From: Saccharomycopsis phalli
Lineage: Eukaryota > Ascomycota > Saccharomycetes > Ascoideales > Saccharomycopsidaceae
Assembly: GCA_020342235.1 (NCBI GenBank)
Contig: CP073217.1
Location: 434,001 to 498,000, forward strand
Direction: 5' to 3'
Length of the DNA: 64,000 nucleotides
Shown here piece after piece: positions 48,503 to 59,700 of this stretch. The translations under genes were made by a program, and so were the position numbers. Each line of letters opens with the position of its first letter. Position 1 is the stretch's first letter. The notes beneath the pieces are model-generated. The model saw only the letters and a list, made by a program, of their open reading frames with translations. It was not told where the DNA came from and made no database searches.

Positions 48503-50107
48503 ATGTCGAATCCTCTTCGCAGTTCGAACCAGGCGCCGTTTTTGAGAAAACCAGCCAACAGAAGACCGCCGCGGCCGCCGGTGGCGCGGCCTGCTCCGAG
48601 TGGAGGGGCGTCTGCGATGCCAGTGAAGCAGGAGGAGGAGCCAGAGGGCAAGGAGTTTTCGATCCGGGCGTGCACCAAGGAAGAGTTGGCGGACATCCAG
48701 TACCACTTGATGAAGATTCTGCAGAAGAAGGACGTGAATCCGATGAAGGACTTTACGCGGCCGATCCGGCTCCATCGGAAGGATCCGCGGAACATGCAGT
48801 TCCAGCTCACGTTGAAGGAGATTGACGAGAAGGAGCGGGAGAACGTGCGGATCAAGACCGAGGGTGGGGCAATCAACTACGAGATATATCTGGACGGCGA
48901 AAAGCCGCGCGGGCCGGACGCGTCGGCACGTGTTGCGCCGGACGGGAAGCGTGGGAAGAACAAGCGGCGGACCAAGGAGATTCGGGCGATTGACGACGAT
49001 CTGCGGAAGCTCAGATACGAGGAGTACTATCCGTGGGTCATGGAGGATTACGACGGAGTGAATACCTATGTGGGAAACTACGAGGCAGCAACCACCGACG
49101 GACACAACCACGCGTTGTTGGTTCCTGCGCTGAATGGTGGGTTCAAGATGATCCCCATCAACAAGATATACAAGTTCACGCCGCGGAACAAGTATCTGAC
49201 GCTTACCATTGAGGAGGCCGAGGAGAAATTATCGGACCGGAAACACATTGACCGGTGGGTGATGCTGAAATTGGAGAAACAGGACGATGACATTCGCAAC
49301 AACTCGCGTCAGGGCCGGCGGCGCGGGCTCGTGACCACGGGGCGGCGGTATGGCGACAATGAGTCGGGGTCGGATAATGAGGGGATGGATTTTGATGAGG
49401 AGTTTGCCGACGATGAAGAGGCGCCGATTGTCGGTGGTGATGATGAGGAGGAGAAGGATAGTCGCAAGCGGATGGAGAAGGAGATGTTGAAGGCCAACAC
49501 GGGACTTGAGCATGTGGACGATGACGACGATGATGGGTTGTTTACAGAAAAGAAGCGCAAGTTCGACAAGGAGGGCCGCAAGTTGAAAAAGGCATTGGTC
49601 AAGAACGAGTTTGGCCAGGCAGTATATGAGTCAGACGACGAGGAGAATCCATATGTCTCTGAGTCGGACTTGAACACCAGCGAGTCCGACACCGAAGTTA
49701 AAAAGGAGGAGCGCGACTCGAGCTCGACGACCCCAAAACCTCATACCCCGGTTATTAGCGTCCAGCCGTCGGAAACCGTGGGAATAGTGGTGTTCAAGGC
49801 ATTGAGTTCGGTGCTTGGACAGTTTCCGCCAGGCGAGTGGAATCCGCGGGCAAAGAAGCGGAGCATGTCGCCGGAAGTTAACGGGAGCAGCAAGCGGCCC
49901 AAGTTGGAAGGGCCGTTGATCACCAAGGAGGAGATTGTCGAGTTGATTCGCAACAATGAGTTGACCACCAAGGAGTTGCTCCAGACATTGAAGGAGAAGA
50001 TGAGCAAGAACAAGGCAAACAAGGAGATTGTCAAGAACTTGATCAAGGGCATTGCGCGGGTGCGGACCAGGGAGGACGGCACGAAGATTTTGTATTTGAA
50101 GAAATAG
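48503..50107 (+). CDS. TFG1: TFG1, TFIIF largest subunit (RAP74)
   Basis: A 534-aa general transcription factor of RNA polymerase II, shorter than baker's yeast Tfg1 (735 aa). The N-terminal dimerisation domain holds FTRPIRLHRKDPRNMQFQ and PWVMEDYDGVNTYVGNYEA...HALLVPALNGGFKMIPINKIYKFTPRN. An acidic/charged middle follows (DNEGMDFDEEFADDEEAP; EHVDDDDDDGLFTEKKRKFDKEGRKLKKA). The C-terminal winged helix is LITKEEIVELIRNNELTTKELLQTLKEKM...NLIKGIARVR. The ATG at 48503 (ACCATGTC) is chosen; the frame is open upstream to 48425, but that part contains the E-boxes and looks like promoter. Confidence 0.95.
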   Translation: MSNPLRSSNQAPFLRKPANRRPPRPPVARPAPSGGASAMPVKQEEEPEGKEFSIRACTKEELADIQYHLMKILQKKDVNPMKDFTRPIRLHRKDPRNMQFQLTLKEIDEKERENVRIKTEGGAINYEIYLDGEKPRGPDASARVAPDGKRGKNKRRTKEIRAIDDDLRKLRYEEYYPWVMEDYDGVNTYVGNYEAATTDGHNHALLVPALNGGFKMIPINKIYKFTPRNKYLTLTIEEAEEKLSDRKHIDRWVMLKLEKQDDDIRNNSRQGRRRGLVTTGRRYGDNESGSDNEGMDFDEEFADDEEAPIVGGDDEEEKDSRKRMEKEMLKANTGLEHVDDDDDDGLFTEKKRKFDKEGRKLKKALVKNEFGQAVYESDDEENPYVSESDLNTSESDTEVKKEERDSSSTTPKPHTPVISVQPSETVGIVVFKALSSVLGQFPPGEWNPRAKKRSMSPEVNGSSKRPKLEGPLITKEEIVELIRNNELTTKELLQTLKEKMSKNKANKEIVKNLIKGIARVRTREDGTKILYLKK

Positions 50108-51572
50108 CACATGTTAATAGATGAATGGTAGAGTTGTAGGTGGATTGAAGTTGCAAGTGGAAGATTTTCATTCTAGTTGATTTATCATTGATTTATTGTT
50201 GATTCTACGTCACTTCTACATCAATTATATACTTCTACATCAATTCTATACATCTACATTTATTCTCTAGTTTCACCAAGTCATAAGCTAAACCACTAAA
50301 CACCTGATAAACCCAAGTCCATGGTCAAACTACCACATTACAAAGTACGCAACAGCACAATCAGCGACAAGATAAATGCCCTATTCATCCCAAGTGCAGC
50401 TCCTGATATTTTTCCAAATATTTCAAGAGCTAGCCATATATAGCACTCCTAAATCGTTAGCAATTTGTGGTCATGGTACTGCAATACCGGTAAACTGGCT
50501 ACATTAGTGTTGAGCAGCTACAAGTGCAAGAGCATATGATATCGTGGACAATTTACTTTATTAACTAATAAAGTCCATATCTATCTCAATTATTATACAA
50601 GACTCAAACTCCTACAATTACCATTGGTTATACCAAAATACATTCCTGACCATTTGACGCAATATCAAGACATCTGCGCCTCATGTCTTTGTCTCTCCGT
50701 TCCTGGCTATTTTGCTACCATATAAAGCCTGCCTTGCTCTCAAATAGGTCAAGGAAATATATTCCAACCGTCTTATCATCACCTATATTAGTTGCTATAT
50801 TACAGTCTATTAAATAATACTACGCTACATGCTATTATATATTAAACTGGATGAAGCCAGCGTTGCAGACAGTAATTATTTCTCCTGGTACTCAAATTCT
50901 CCGCATTAAATCAAAGTAGTCATTTCCATATTAGTCACCCAGCAAACATTTTAAATGTATTTTTAATGAGCGATTATAGCTCTATTTTTCAATTATGAAT
51001 CATCGTGGCATGAAACTGTTCTCCTGCATACATTGACCTGAGACAATTAATATAGTAGTGATCACGAGATTAATTCTCAATTTCTCGGTAATTTTAAGCG
51101 TAGTAATTAACCAGGCCATTGCGATTTCTATATAATCATCCATTTAATCATCCCTTCGAGTATTCATTTAAGTATCTCATCTTACATCAAAGCTACTCCA
51201 CTGGTTTTTACTATTGAATCACCCTATTTACTGAGTGGCTAGCAAATGCGGTATTATTTTGGTCAACCTTACGCATCGCGTTGGACCCTTTATCATGTAT
51301 GTGCCTTACTTTTTCCGGACCTTACATCCTCTTGAGGCAATCCGGCTTCATTTGAAAATACAATAATTATACCATCTGTGAAAGGTCCTTTAGTCTCACT
51401 GCCCATTATTTCTCTAATATTCTTTCTCCTTTTTTGTGCCTTCTCGTTAGACTCTCCTTTTGGTTTTCTTTGTTTTCATCACCCTTTTCATCTTCTTCCG
51501 CAACTTCGGCTGCAGTTTAGTGCACATACCGCATAGCCAATGGAAAATGCCTGATCCGTTAAATTTTACACC
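50108..51572. other. Long intergenic region upstream of the cell-wall protein gene
   Basis: About 1.5 kb without a gene. Imperfect 19-bp repeats (CTTCTACATCAATTATATA) at 50204-50265 lie 100 bp past the TFG1 stop. The rest is AT-rich. ACCATATAAAGCC at 50718 is TATA-like but no ORF follows. The length suggests a complex promoter for the GPI-type protein. Confidence 0.6.
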
Positions 51573-51579
51573 ATATAAA
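51573..51579 (+). promoter_or_regulatory. TATA box of the cell-wall protein gene
   Basis: ATATAAA within ACCATATAAAGACC, about 41 bp before the ATG at 51614. Confidence 0.55.
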
Positions 51580-51613
51580 GACCACTACTTCCTTATACCG
51601 TACATATCTGAGT

Positions 51614-52252
51614 ATGCTCTTTGTTCACTTTGTATTTTTCCAGCTCGCTTTTAGTTCGGTGGTGACCATCGACTCTGCTAATCTTCATGGTGCCTCAAGA
51701 GAATCCATGGACATTTCTTCCACAACTACAAGTTCCAAAGAAGCTCTGCTTACTTCGAAACGCGGGCCAATAATCACCTATGGGCTGGTTACTGCAGAAT
51801 ACGCCGTTATTTCTTCTATGATTGTATCAGAACTCGCTAATAGATCAAGAAACAGTCTGACTCGGGTAAAGTTTTATACTGATACTGATACTGATACTGA
51901 TACTGATACTGATACTGATACTGATACCGACACTTCTACAGACTCCTCCGACACAGACTTCCAGACTATCTCAGGATTCCATAAAAACGGCACCAGATAC
52001 GGGGACGATGTCACATTTGCACTGGCAACTACCCATATCCCAATTAATACTCGCACAAACTCAACAACCGCACTCACTTCCAGTAGTCCTCATGGGTCTT
52101 CTTCTGGCGTCAAAGTTACATTGTCTGCTGATTCTTCTTCCTACGATTCTAATTCGACACATTCCGCTTCCATCTTCCGGGGAAATGCCGCCATCATTGG
52201 CTTCACTTCTACCTTTTTACTTTCCTTTGGCACCATTGTTGCTCTTCTCTAA
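51614..52252 (+). CDS. Putative GPI-anchored cell-wall protein
   Basis: 212 aa, not recognised as a named family. A signal peptide (MLFVHFVFFQLAFSS, cut probably near SS-VV) and a hydrophobic C-terminus (AAIIGFTSTFLLSFGTIVALL) preceded by small residues give the two-signal pattern of GPI proteins. The middle is Ser/Thr-rich with several N-glycosylation sequons (NGT, NST). A (Thr-Asp) repeat encoded by a 6-bp microsatellite lies at about residues 89-106. No cysteine-rich CFEM motif and no enzyme motif. The upstream frame from 51460 is disregarded because the TATA box lies inside it. Confidence 0.78.
   Translation: MLFVHFVFFQLAFSSVVTIDSANLHGASRESMDISSTTTSSKEALLTSKRGPIITYGLVTAEYAVISSMIVSELANRSRNSLTRVKFYTDTDTDTDTDTDTDTDTDTSTDSSDTDFQTISGFHKNGTRYGDDVTFALATTHIPINTRTNSTTALTSSSPHGSSSGVKVTLSADSSSYDSNSTHSASIFRGNAAIIGFTSTFLLSFGTIVALL
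51879..51932 (+). repeat. In-frame 6-bp microsatellite (ACTGAT)n
   Basis: About nine units encoding alternating Thr-Asp within the cell-wall protein. The repeat contains no in-frame CTG codon. Confidence 0.93.
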
Positions 52253-53274
52253 ATAACAGTTTAATATTCTATAGTTGGTAAAATTGATTCAAAACCAACA
52301 ACAGTCAATTACACGTTCTGTGGAATATCTTTGCCTTGTATATTTTTTCAGAATAGTATTTGTGCCTTGATTGTAATGTTCAAATGAGCTCCATCTATCT
52401 TGGTTCTTACTTTTTATGGCATTCTTCTACAACGCCTTCCGGACTATTTATATCCACGAATTAATTCACACATAATTGATGTTTTTCAATCGGGGTAACA
52501 AAACAGTGAGATTTCTTTGTATCTGAAAAATTTTGACGGCATTTTAGCTTTTTTTTTTTACTAATTCCAGATCGTTTTAGCTTACTTGTTTCCTTCAACT
52601 AATACATAGTCCGATCACGTGATAATACGTTGCATCGGGGTTTGAATGTATGGATAACTGATTAGTTGATTTGAATATTGAATGAAAACTCTAGTATTTC
52701 TGATTATGTGCAAAACAGACTTGATTTCTTTTTCTATCAATTCATTTGTCAATACTGGCGTTTTTAGGCGATAAAATCATGTTTGATTTTGAATGCGAAT
52801 TTATACCGTTCAGTACTCTTGGCCAACAATCAACGGCTAGAACCAATATTATGATAGTCATGAGTGACTCAATAGTAATATAGTTTTGAAAATAAATCAC
52901 TAGTAACGACTGAATCCGCCAGTATAACTACAAATTGAAGTGCCAAGTGCACTGTGAATTTCTATAGATTTATCAACATTGGAGCATAGTTGCACTCTAA
53001 AACAAACCAATATAATACCAATACTATGACGCAATCCTAGAATGCTGCCGTGTGATTTTGGAAGTGTATCTTGTTCTTCAATTTGGCCGATCCAAATAAT
53101 GTATGCAGGGACCATACTAATTGCCCCATTTGTAACTTGACACTCACTGGTCCTTAAAATAAAGTATGAATCTTGGAACTTTGCCTAGTATGGATTTAAA
53201 ATACAAAATGATGAAAATCAGTAAAATGGTTCATTATAAACTTTGCTTATCCTTTTTTCTTCTCTTCCAACACT
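52253..53274. other. Intergenic region between convergent cell-wall protein gene and GPI10
   Basis: AT-rich. No gene or mobile element recognised. Open frames at 52900-53115 and 53166-53348 have no support. Confidence 0.6.
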
Positions 53275-54879
53275 CTACTCCCACGGCCATTTACAGTATA
53301 TTATCACATCACCTTGCCTTCTACTATCCCAATGGCCAATACTGTTGAAAAACCGATCGCATTCCTCGTATTTCGAGCGTGCCAAGTAGTTTTTCATCAC
53401 AGGCTCCAAACTTTCAAAGAAAACCAAGTGTGTTGGCCATTCGTAAGGGTAATGTTTTCTGTTGCGAAACCGCTTGTCAAATGGCGGAAAGTTGATGTCC
53501 ATATAGAGCTTTGGGTTCTCATAGAATTTGTCACTCTCATCTTTGTAATCTTGCAAGGACCCGTGTGTTGGAGGGTCACATGACAACGACCAAACGTCAA
53601 TATCATGGCGATGGAGATGCGATTGGAGTGGCGTGGAATGACAGGGGGTCAAGAAACCCACTGAGTCGACATCTGGATTATACTTGAGAAAGTCAATGAC
53701 CTCGATTACGCCCAGTTCTTGGTAGCGGGTGAGAAAGATGTTCAAGCCAAAGTTGACTGCCATAATGAGATAGATGAGCTTGGAAAACTTGCTGTGGTAC
53801 AAATTTATGAACCCAAGAGCTGTGAAAATCAATAATACCGGCATGCAATGGTAAATGAACCGGAACTCTTTGTGTGAGAGAAATGAAAGAAGGGCAATGT
53901 TTGCACCAAGAACCGAGAGTAGGGCTTTTCTAGGGAATTTGGGACAGCCCTTTGGGACGATGAAAAGACCCCACACAAACAATGGCAAGAATGTGGTGAG
54001 AATAAACGGCAAGGACTGGGTCACGTGGAAGTGCCATGCATTGATACCGTAAAAGTCAGAAAACGAATCTTTCAAGTTAAACTGAACAAAATTAACAATC
54101 GGAAACACGATTTCACCATAATAAAAGTAATCTGCCGCAGTGTTGAGGACCAAAACCGATCCCAAAGATGCTGCCCCAATCAAAAACGCATATCCTATTT
54201 CCACTACTGTAATCCGACTTAGCAACCAGATGCCAAGAACTATAAAAGAAACGGCAGTTTCTGGACGAATGATTGCCGCTAGAGAAGCGAAAAATACAGA
54301 GACGGCAAAAGAGCCGCGGCAAAATCGTTTCCAGGGCCAGAAGTTCAAGGCAATTACGCTCAAGTTCATGGCAACTGTGTTGGTGAACGTCCGGGTAACG
54401 CAATACCAGTTGAAGGAGCTGGTTACCGACAAGGCAACAACAGCTCTGGCATATTTTTCATTGAGGATTTTCTGGCACAATTTGTACAAGAAGAACTCGC
54501 TTGTGGCTGAAATAAGGGCCTGGACGACTTTTGGCCCGAGACTCACCCCGATATCGCCCAACCCCAAAAAGTCGCTTAGCCAGTATGTGATGTAGAATAT
54601 AAATGGGTAATTAAAGGAGCGGATCTGTCTTTCCCATTCCCATGTGACTTGGCCAAACCCATAGTAGAGTTTGTGTGCAGGCTCTAGTGCTTGAAAGTAT
54701 TCGTCTGGTTGGAAGAAGGTGTTGATTGTAAAAGCGTTGATCACACGGATAATGATTAAATATTGGAGCACAATTGGGCCTGGAAGTGACTCAAGAACTG
54801 GAGTTTTGGGTTTTTCAGGAATCTCCGCCTTTTCCGGTGTGCCTGGCGGCGTTTTGTGACGGCGATGGATTTCTGACAT
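53275..54879 (-). CDS. GPI10: GPI10, alpha-1,2-mannosyltransferase of GPI-anchor synthesis (PIG-B)
   Basis: A 534-aa ER membrane glycosyltransferase (family GT22) that adds the third mannose to the GPI precursor from dolichol-phosphate mannose. The first luminal loop has the signature FFQPDEYFQALEPAHKLYYGFGQVTWEWERQIRSFNYP. About nine hydrophobic segments follow, with LSHKEFRFIYHCMPVLLIFTALGF as the conserved (S/H)KExRF block. The late region FLTPCHSTPLQSHLH...LSCDPP fits Gpi10. The ATG at 54879 is chosen; the frame is open further upstream only with a GTG. Its product serves proteins such as the GPI-type protein next door, but the proximity is probably chance. Confidence 0.95.
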   Translation of the reverse strand: MSEIHRRHKTPPGTPEKAEIPEKPKTPVLESLPGPIVLQYLIIIRVINAFTINTFFQPDEYFQALEPAHKLYYGFGQVTWEWERQIRSFNYPFIFYITYWLSDFLGLGDIGVSLGPKVVQALISATSEFFLYKLCQKILNEKYARAVVALSVTSSFNWYCVTRTFTNTVAMNLSVIALNFWPWKRFCRGSFAVSVFFASLAAIIRPETAVSFIVLGIWLLSRITVVEIGYAFLIGAASLGSVLVLNTAADYFYYGEIVFPIVNFVQFNLKDSFSDFYGINAWHFHVTQSLPFILTTFLPLFVWGLFIVPKGCPKFPRKALLSVLGANIALLSFLSHKEFRFIYHCMPVLLIFTALGFINLYHSKFSKLIYLIMAVNFGLNIFLTRYQELGVIEVIDFLKYNPDVDSVGFLTPCHSTPLQSHLHRHDIDVWSLSCDPPTHGSLQDYKDESDKFYENPKLYMDINFPPFDKRFRNRKHYPYEWPTHLVFFESLEPVMKNYLARSKYEECDRFFNSIGHWDSRRQGDVIIYCKWPWE

Positions 54880-55109
54880 GACATGAATTTTCCATAAAGT
54901 TTTGCAATCAGTCCTGGTTAGGAACTGTGTAAATCGGTCTGCAAACTGGCATACAAATTGCACTGTGAACCGGCTGAGTATTATATTATTGGGCCAAGTA
55001 TTTAGTATACCATTGCCTAGGTGGAATGGCGAAATAAAATATTCAGCAGGTGTTTATTAGCAGTGAGGCTGCTAAACTGTACATGTCATGAATAATACTG
55101 TCTATTTTG

Positions 55110-55361
55110 TATTTAGTTATTGTCTCCAGAAGCATGGTGATTCGACAAGTATGCTATTACTCAGGAAAAACCAGGGGCTGTGTTTCTGTTGAAGAAAACC
55201 ATAATCAGCACACTTGTAACTGTCTGGGATTAACTTACATGGGAGCTATTTGGTTGTGTGAGATGCCTGATCGAGGATAGGTTTGGCCGCCGAATTTCAT
55301 AATGTTTTGGCAGCATTGTTCTCTACCATCTGGTAAAATTCTATGGGTTTTTTGACATGAT
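55110..55361 (-). mobile_element. LINE family B 3' region relic
   Basis: The plus strand from TTAGTTATTGTCTCCAGAAG through CTCAGGAAAAACCAGGGGC, GTCTGGGATTAACTTACATG and CATCTGGTAAAATTC matches the reverse of family B, with deletions. Confidence 0.7.
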
Positions 55362-55500
55362 AATGTTTATTTATGGGCTATGGTCATACTAGGCTCCAGC
55401 TGTGGTGATTTTTATTAGCGTCTTCGGACGACACTTTTAGATGCCGAAAAATCTTACAAGATAAAAACATTCAACTTGACTTTAAGATTTGAGAAATGAT
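55362..55500 (-). mobile_element. LINE family A 3' tail relic next to or within the family B relic
   Basis: The plus strand GATAATGTTTATTTATGGGC, CTATGGTCATACTAGGCTCC and TATTAGCG are the reverse complement of the 3' end of the 10915-12287 LINE. It is more diverged than the 13750 copy, so older. Confidence 0.68.
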
Positions 55501-56282
55501 TCTAGGGCCATGGGTCTCATAATATGGGAGCACATGGACTTCCTGGGTGACGCATGAATATGTTAAATATTTAAATTGCATCAAACTTTGACAAATTCAG
55601 GTTAATATTTCAAGGGTATCTGTTGATCATGAACTATTTAATCTATATATTAGACGTTGTGTTGAATTGTGGATTGTGGTCGATAATAAATGGTTTCAAA
55701 TACTCTGAGAAAGGTGCTTGAATGTAATTTCAAGACTTTACAGATCTGGAAATTGGGGTATTCAAGTGATTGGTCCAAACGGCTTTTGATTGTCAATAAT
55801 GAAAATTGGACCCTTTTCGTGGCATGTCATTACAAAAGTTTACACACTGTTCTCCAAGGCATTGTGCAAGTTCTTTGACAGGTAGTTTAATGTATTGGTA
55901 AATTTTTGTCCTTTTATTCTAAAGTTCCTTGTACTGAATTGAAGCCCAGTGAATGTGATGAGACCACTGGCCTTGTAACTTGCAAGAGCTTTGTAGTGGT
56001 TATAATTTACCATTGTAATTGCCTCAATATCAGACGATTATGAAATAAACTAAAGGCCAATGGATATCAGAGAGGAATTAAATGGTTCATAAGCACTGTC
56101 TGGATGGATCTAGGCAGAGAGGCGATGTCGCAAATCATTGAAGAAATGCCAAAAATAGTATAAATTCCACTTTTAATTTAGCAAAATAGCCAATGCATGT
56201 GTATAGGAGTAGAGGAATACAAATATGGAAATTAAGTTGCAATGGTACATCAGAAGTGGATACAACTTGTGAGATGATGATA

Positions 56283-56370
56283 ATTATTTAGCTATATAAC
56301 GTCGTTGGAATCACAGCTTTTTGACGAATATATCAGGAACATCCTGAGGCAGGATAGCTTGTAAGATGGA
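56283..56370 (-). mobile_element. LINE family B 3' tail relic
   Basis: TTTAGCTATATAACGTCGTTGG, then TTTGACGAATATATCAGGAACATCCTGAGGCAG, is the reverse of the family B 3' end. It is very short. Confidence 0.65.
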
Positions 56371-56394
56371 TACGAGTTGGTAAAATAGCCAACA

Positions 56395-56480
56395 TATTCG
56401 GTGACTATTCAAGACGAGAAAAAGTCGAGAGGGAAAAGTCGAGAGAGAAAAGTCGAGAGAGAAAAGTCGAGAGCGAAGTT
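56395..56480. repeat. Tandem repeat, 15-bp unit (AAAGTCGAGAGAGAA)
   Basis: Four to five copies, 260 bp downstream of the HSL1 stop. Confidence 0.85.
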
Positions 56481-56737
56481 GCTGGAAAATCCAAGGCAAA
56501 TCCCTACTTACATTATACTTGCACTACAGGAATATGCAATGAACATCAAGCCCAAGGGCACATGAGCTACAGAGATAACCAATTATATAGTAATATATAA
56601 TAATAATAATAATAACTGTCTTGAAATGAAGGCATGCAGGGAATGCTAAATATCATATATAGGACAACCGGCTAAACAATGATTGACTAATACAAAAATA
56701 TCACAATGAAAACAAAAACAAATTAATAAAAGAAAAA

Positions 56738-59700
56738 TTAGTCCCAGTCATTTCGAATGCGGCTTTCCCGTGCCCGAAACTGGTGCTCCTCATTCTGCAC
56801 TGTCAACTGGATCGCCTCGCCCATGTTAGAAAACGCCTTGGCCGATCCCTTCTCCTTGACGACGATGATCGCCGATTTCCGCTTGAGCGCAGTCCGCTGC
56901 TCGCCACGACTCGCCAACTTCACTGGCTTGATGGTGATCTTCACTCTGAGCAGCCGTCCGCCCGCCAACTTGGCTGGAACCACACAGGTGATGCCGACCG
57001 AGTCAAACTTCACCTTGGAGACGCTACCTTCCTTCAAGCGGAGGGTCAACGAGTTGCGGATCAACGTCTGGACGTCCTCCACAAGAAGAAACGACTCGTA
57101 GCGGAACTCCTCGTTGTGCGCCGTAGGCACAAAGTTGTTGATAACCTTTGAGAACCAGCTCTGCTTGGTCTTTGGATTGGTTATGATCGACGACGCTGCA
57201 GTCGTCGTCTGGATCGACGACGCAGTATCAATCTGGCTCTGGAGCTTCGACTTCACGCTGTAACTGTCGTCCTTGCTCGTGCTGCTGATGGCTGTAGTGG
57301 CACTTGTGGCTGTAGTCGGCGAACTTACCGACCGGTTACCCACAGACGCAGCAGAATCGCTTTCCGGAGCCACGCTCATGGTAACGGCGCTGGCATTCAC
57401 AATGATGTTTGCTCCTTTTGCCACCACCGACTTGGTCTGCGTCTTGGTCTTTGGAGGCCGTGGCGCGTCTCGATGCGGCACCAACGCCCCGCCGAACCGC
57501 GGCTTCTTGTCGTCTGCTTCGAGGTTCTGAGTTGGCTGTGGCGAGTTGCTCAAGTCGGCCGAGTGGCTTGTTGTGTTATTCAGATGAGCAGACGGACTGG
57601 CTGAGTGGGTAGTGGAGCCGGCTGAATGTGAGGCACCAGCTGAATGTGAGGCACCAGCTGAATGTGAAGCACTGGTTGAATTAGTTTCCGTGCTTTTTTC
57701 TATGCTCTTGTTCGGCTCACTTGTCTCTGCCTCATGCTTTTCCGCATCCTTTGCCTTTTCTATCTTTTCTGCATCCTTTGCCTTTTCTATCTTTTCTGCA
57801 TCCTTTGCCTTTTCTATCTTTTCTGCCTTTTCCAACTTTTCTGCCTGCTCCGCCTTTTCTCGCTTACTTATTTCGTTACTTGCACCGCTCATTCCATCTC
57901 TCTTGTCACTCACCTCGTGCTTCTCGTCTCTGCCACTCTTTACTTTATTTCCACTTGTTTCTTTATTTCCACTCGTTTCTTTATTTCCACTCGTTTCTTT
58001 ATTTCCTCTCATTTCTTTACTTCCTCTCATTTCTTTACTTCCACTCATTTCTTTATTTCCACTCATTTCTTTATTTCCACTCGTTTCTTTATTTCCTCTC
58101 ATTTCTTTATTTCCACCCCCTCCTCCGTGTCTCAGATCAAGCTTAAACTCAAACACCTTACTCAGCAAAGCCTCAATACTATCCCGCTCGCCAAAATTAA
58201 AGATCCGCGCCTTGGCATCGTCCTTGGTAATCAAATTAAAGTTAAAGTTGCTGCTCACGCTCTTGCTCTGCCCAAGACTCTCCACCGCGTCCAGAAACTT
58301 GTCCTCAACCCGCCGCTGCTGCAAGAGCCCCTGGTTCTCGAGCTCCAACATCCGCGCCTTCTCCTTCAACTCGCGCACTTTCAACGTCACCGAGTTCGTC
58401 TTGATCGCCTCGATCCGCTGCTGCACTTTGCGGAGATTCTCCTGCTCCCGCTTCAACTCGTCCTCAATCACCGAGTTGCTCTTGCCAAACACTTGCTCGC
58501 AAAAAAAGGCAAAGTCCGTGGTGCTGAGCACCGACTTGTCTTCAGACAAAATAGACGGCACCGATGGGACTGGAATCTGCGGCTTCTTGCTGCGCTTCGC
58601 CAACGACCGCTTGGACTTCCCGCGAATAAGCGACTCGGTCTCGCTCTTGCGCTGCTTCTTCTTGGGCGAGTGGATCAGGGGTTGCGAGCCCTGTGGGGCG
58701 ATTTGGTCGATCAAGGCAACGTAGTTTGGGATCGAACCCATGGAAAACGCATGGAAGCTGTCGCGTTTCGACGTCGACTTGATGATGACGTCTTGCAGGG
58801 CGTCGATGTTCGGGTAGTTTTTGATGTTGTAGATGCTGTTGTAAGGACTGCTGTTCTTGAACGACTTGAAGCTGTTGCTGGACTTGACCCGCAGGTGGAA
58901 CGAGATGCCCTTGCGGAACAGCGACGATGCGCTGATCACAAGATGGCCCTCAATGTCACGTGTCTTCTTCCGCACGTTCTGGTTGCTCCGCGACTTGGGC
59001 AAGTCGTTGATGCGCAGCAAGCTGTACTTTGACTGGGCCAATTTCTTGTAAGATGTTGACCGGGCACGCGCCTTTTTGCTCAAGGGCTCGGTGGATATCT
59101 GGGTGACTTTGTTGCCCGAATCGTTGACATAGGTCGTAGACACAATCAGCTGGCTCTTGGTCATGGCCAACTTCTTGTCGTTGACCAAATCGCGGCCCGT
59201 GACCTCGCCCTCGGTCTGCATTAGGCTCTTTTTCTTCTTTTTGCCCGTCTTCAGCACCGCGTCGCTATGTTCCTGGCGGTACTTCAAGAGAAGATAGTAG
59301 AAGAGCTTTTCCGCGTTCTCGTCACTGCTCAGCAACCGCTCGACGACCTTGGCACGCTTTTCGCCATGCCACAACGTCTGCAAGTTCTTGAGGATCTCCT
59401 TGTCGATTTTCTCCGGGGGAATCGGCTGCTTCATGATGTTCTTGGGGAGAGGCGGCTCCATGTAGTTGCGCATCTTCTTGTTCCGCGGATAGTAGTAGCC
59501 CATGTCCGGGTACTTCGCCAATAGCGGGTGCGCGAGAATCTCCTCCATCGTAATCCGCTTCTCCGGGTTGATGGTGAGCATCCGCTTGATCAAGTCACGT
59601 GCCTCCAGCGACACGTAGCTTGGGATCCGGAAGATGCCGCTTCGCACTTTCGCCAAGAGCCGCGTGAGATGGTCGTCGTCAAACGGAAGATGGCCCGTGA

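Larger units (their letters stand above)
54880..56737. other. Intergenic region with LINE tails
   Basis: No gene. It holds three LINE remnants and a 15-bp repeat listed separately. ATAATAATAATAATAAT at 56597 is a simple repeat. 55501-56280 is otherwise AT-rich without a recognisable feature. Confidence 0.6.

Noticed and set aside
57612-59032. Two long plus-strand open frames (370 and 432 codons) opposite HSL1
   Set aside because: They are antisense to the kinase and its repeat arrays; composition (Leu/Phe/Ser strings) follows from the repeats, and HSL1 on the other strand has clear homology.
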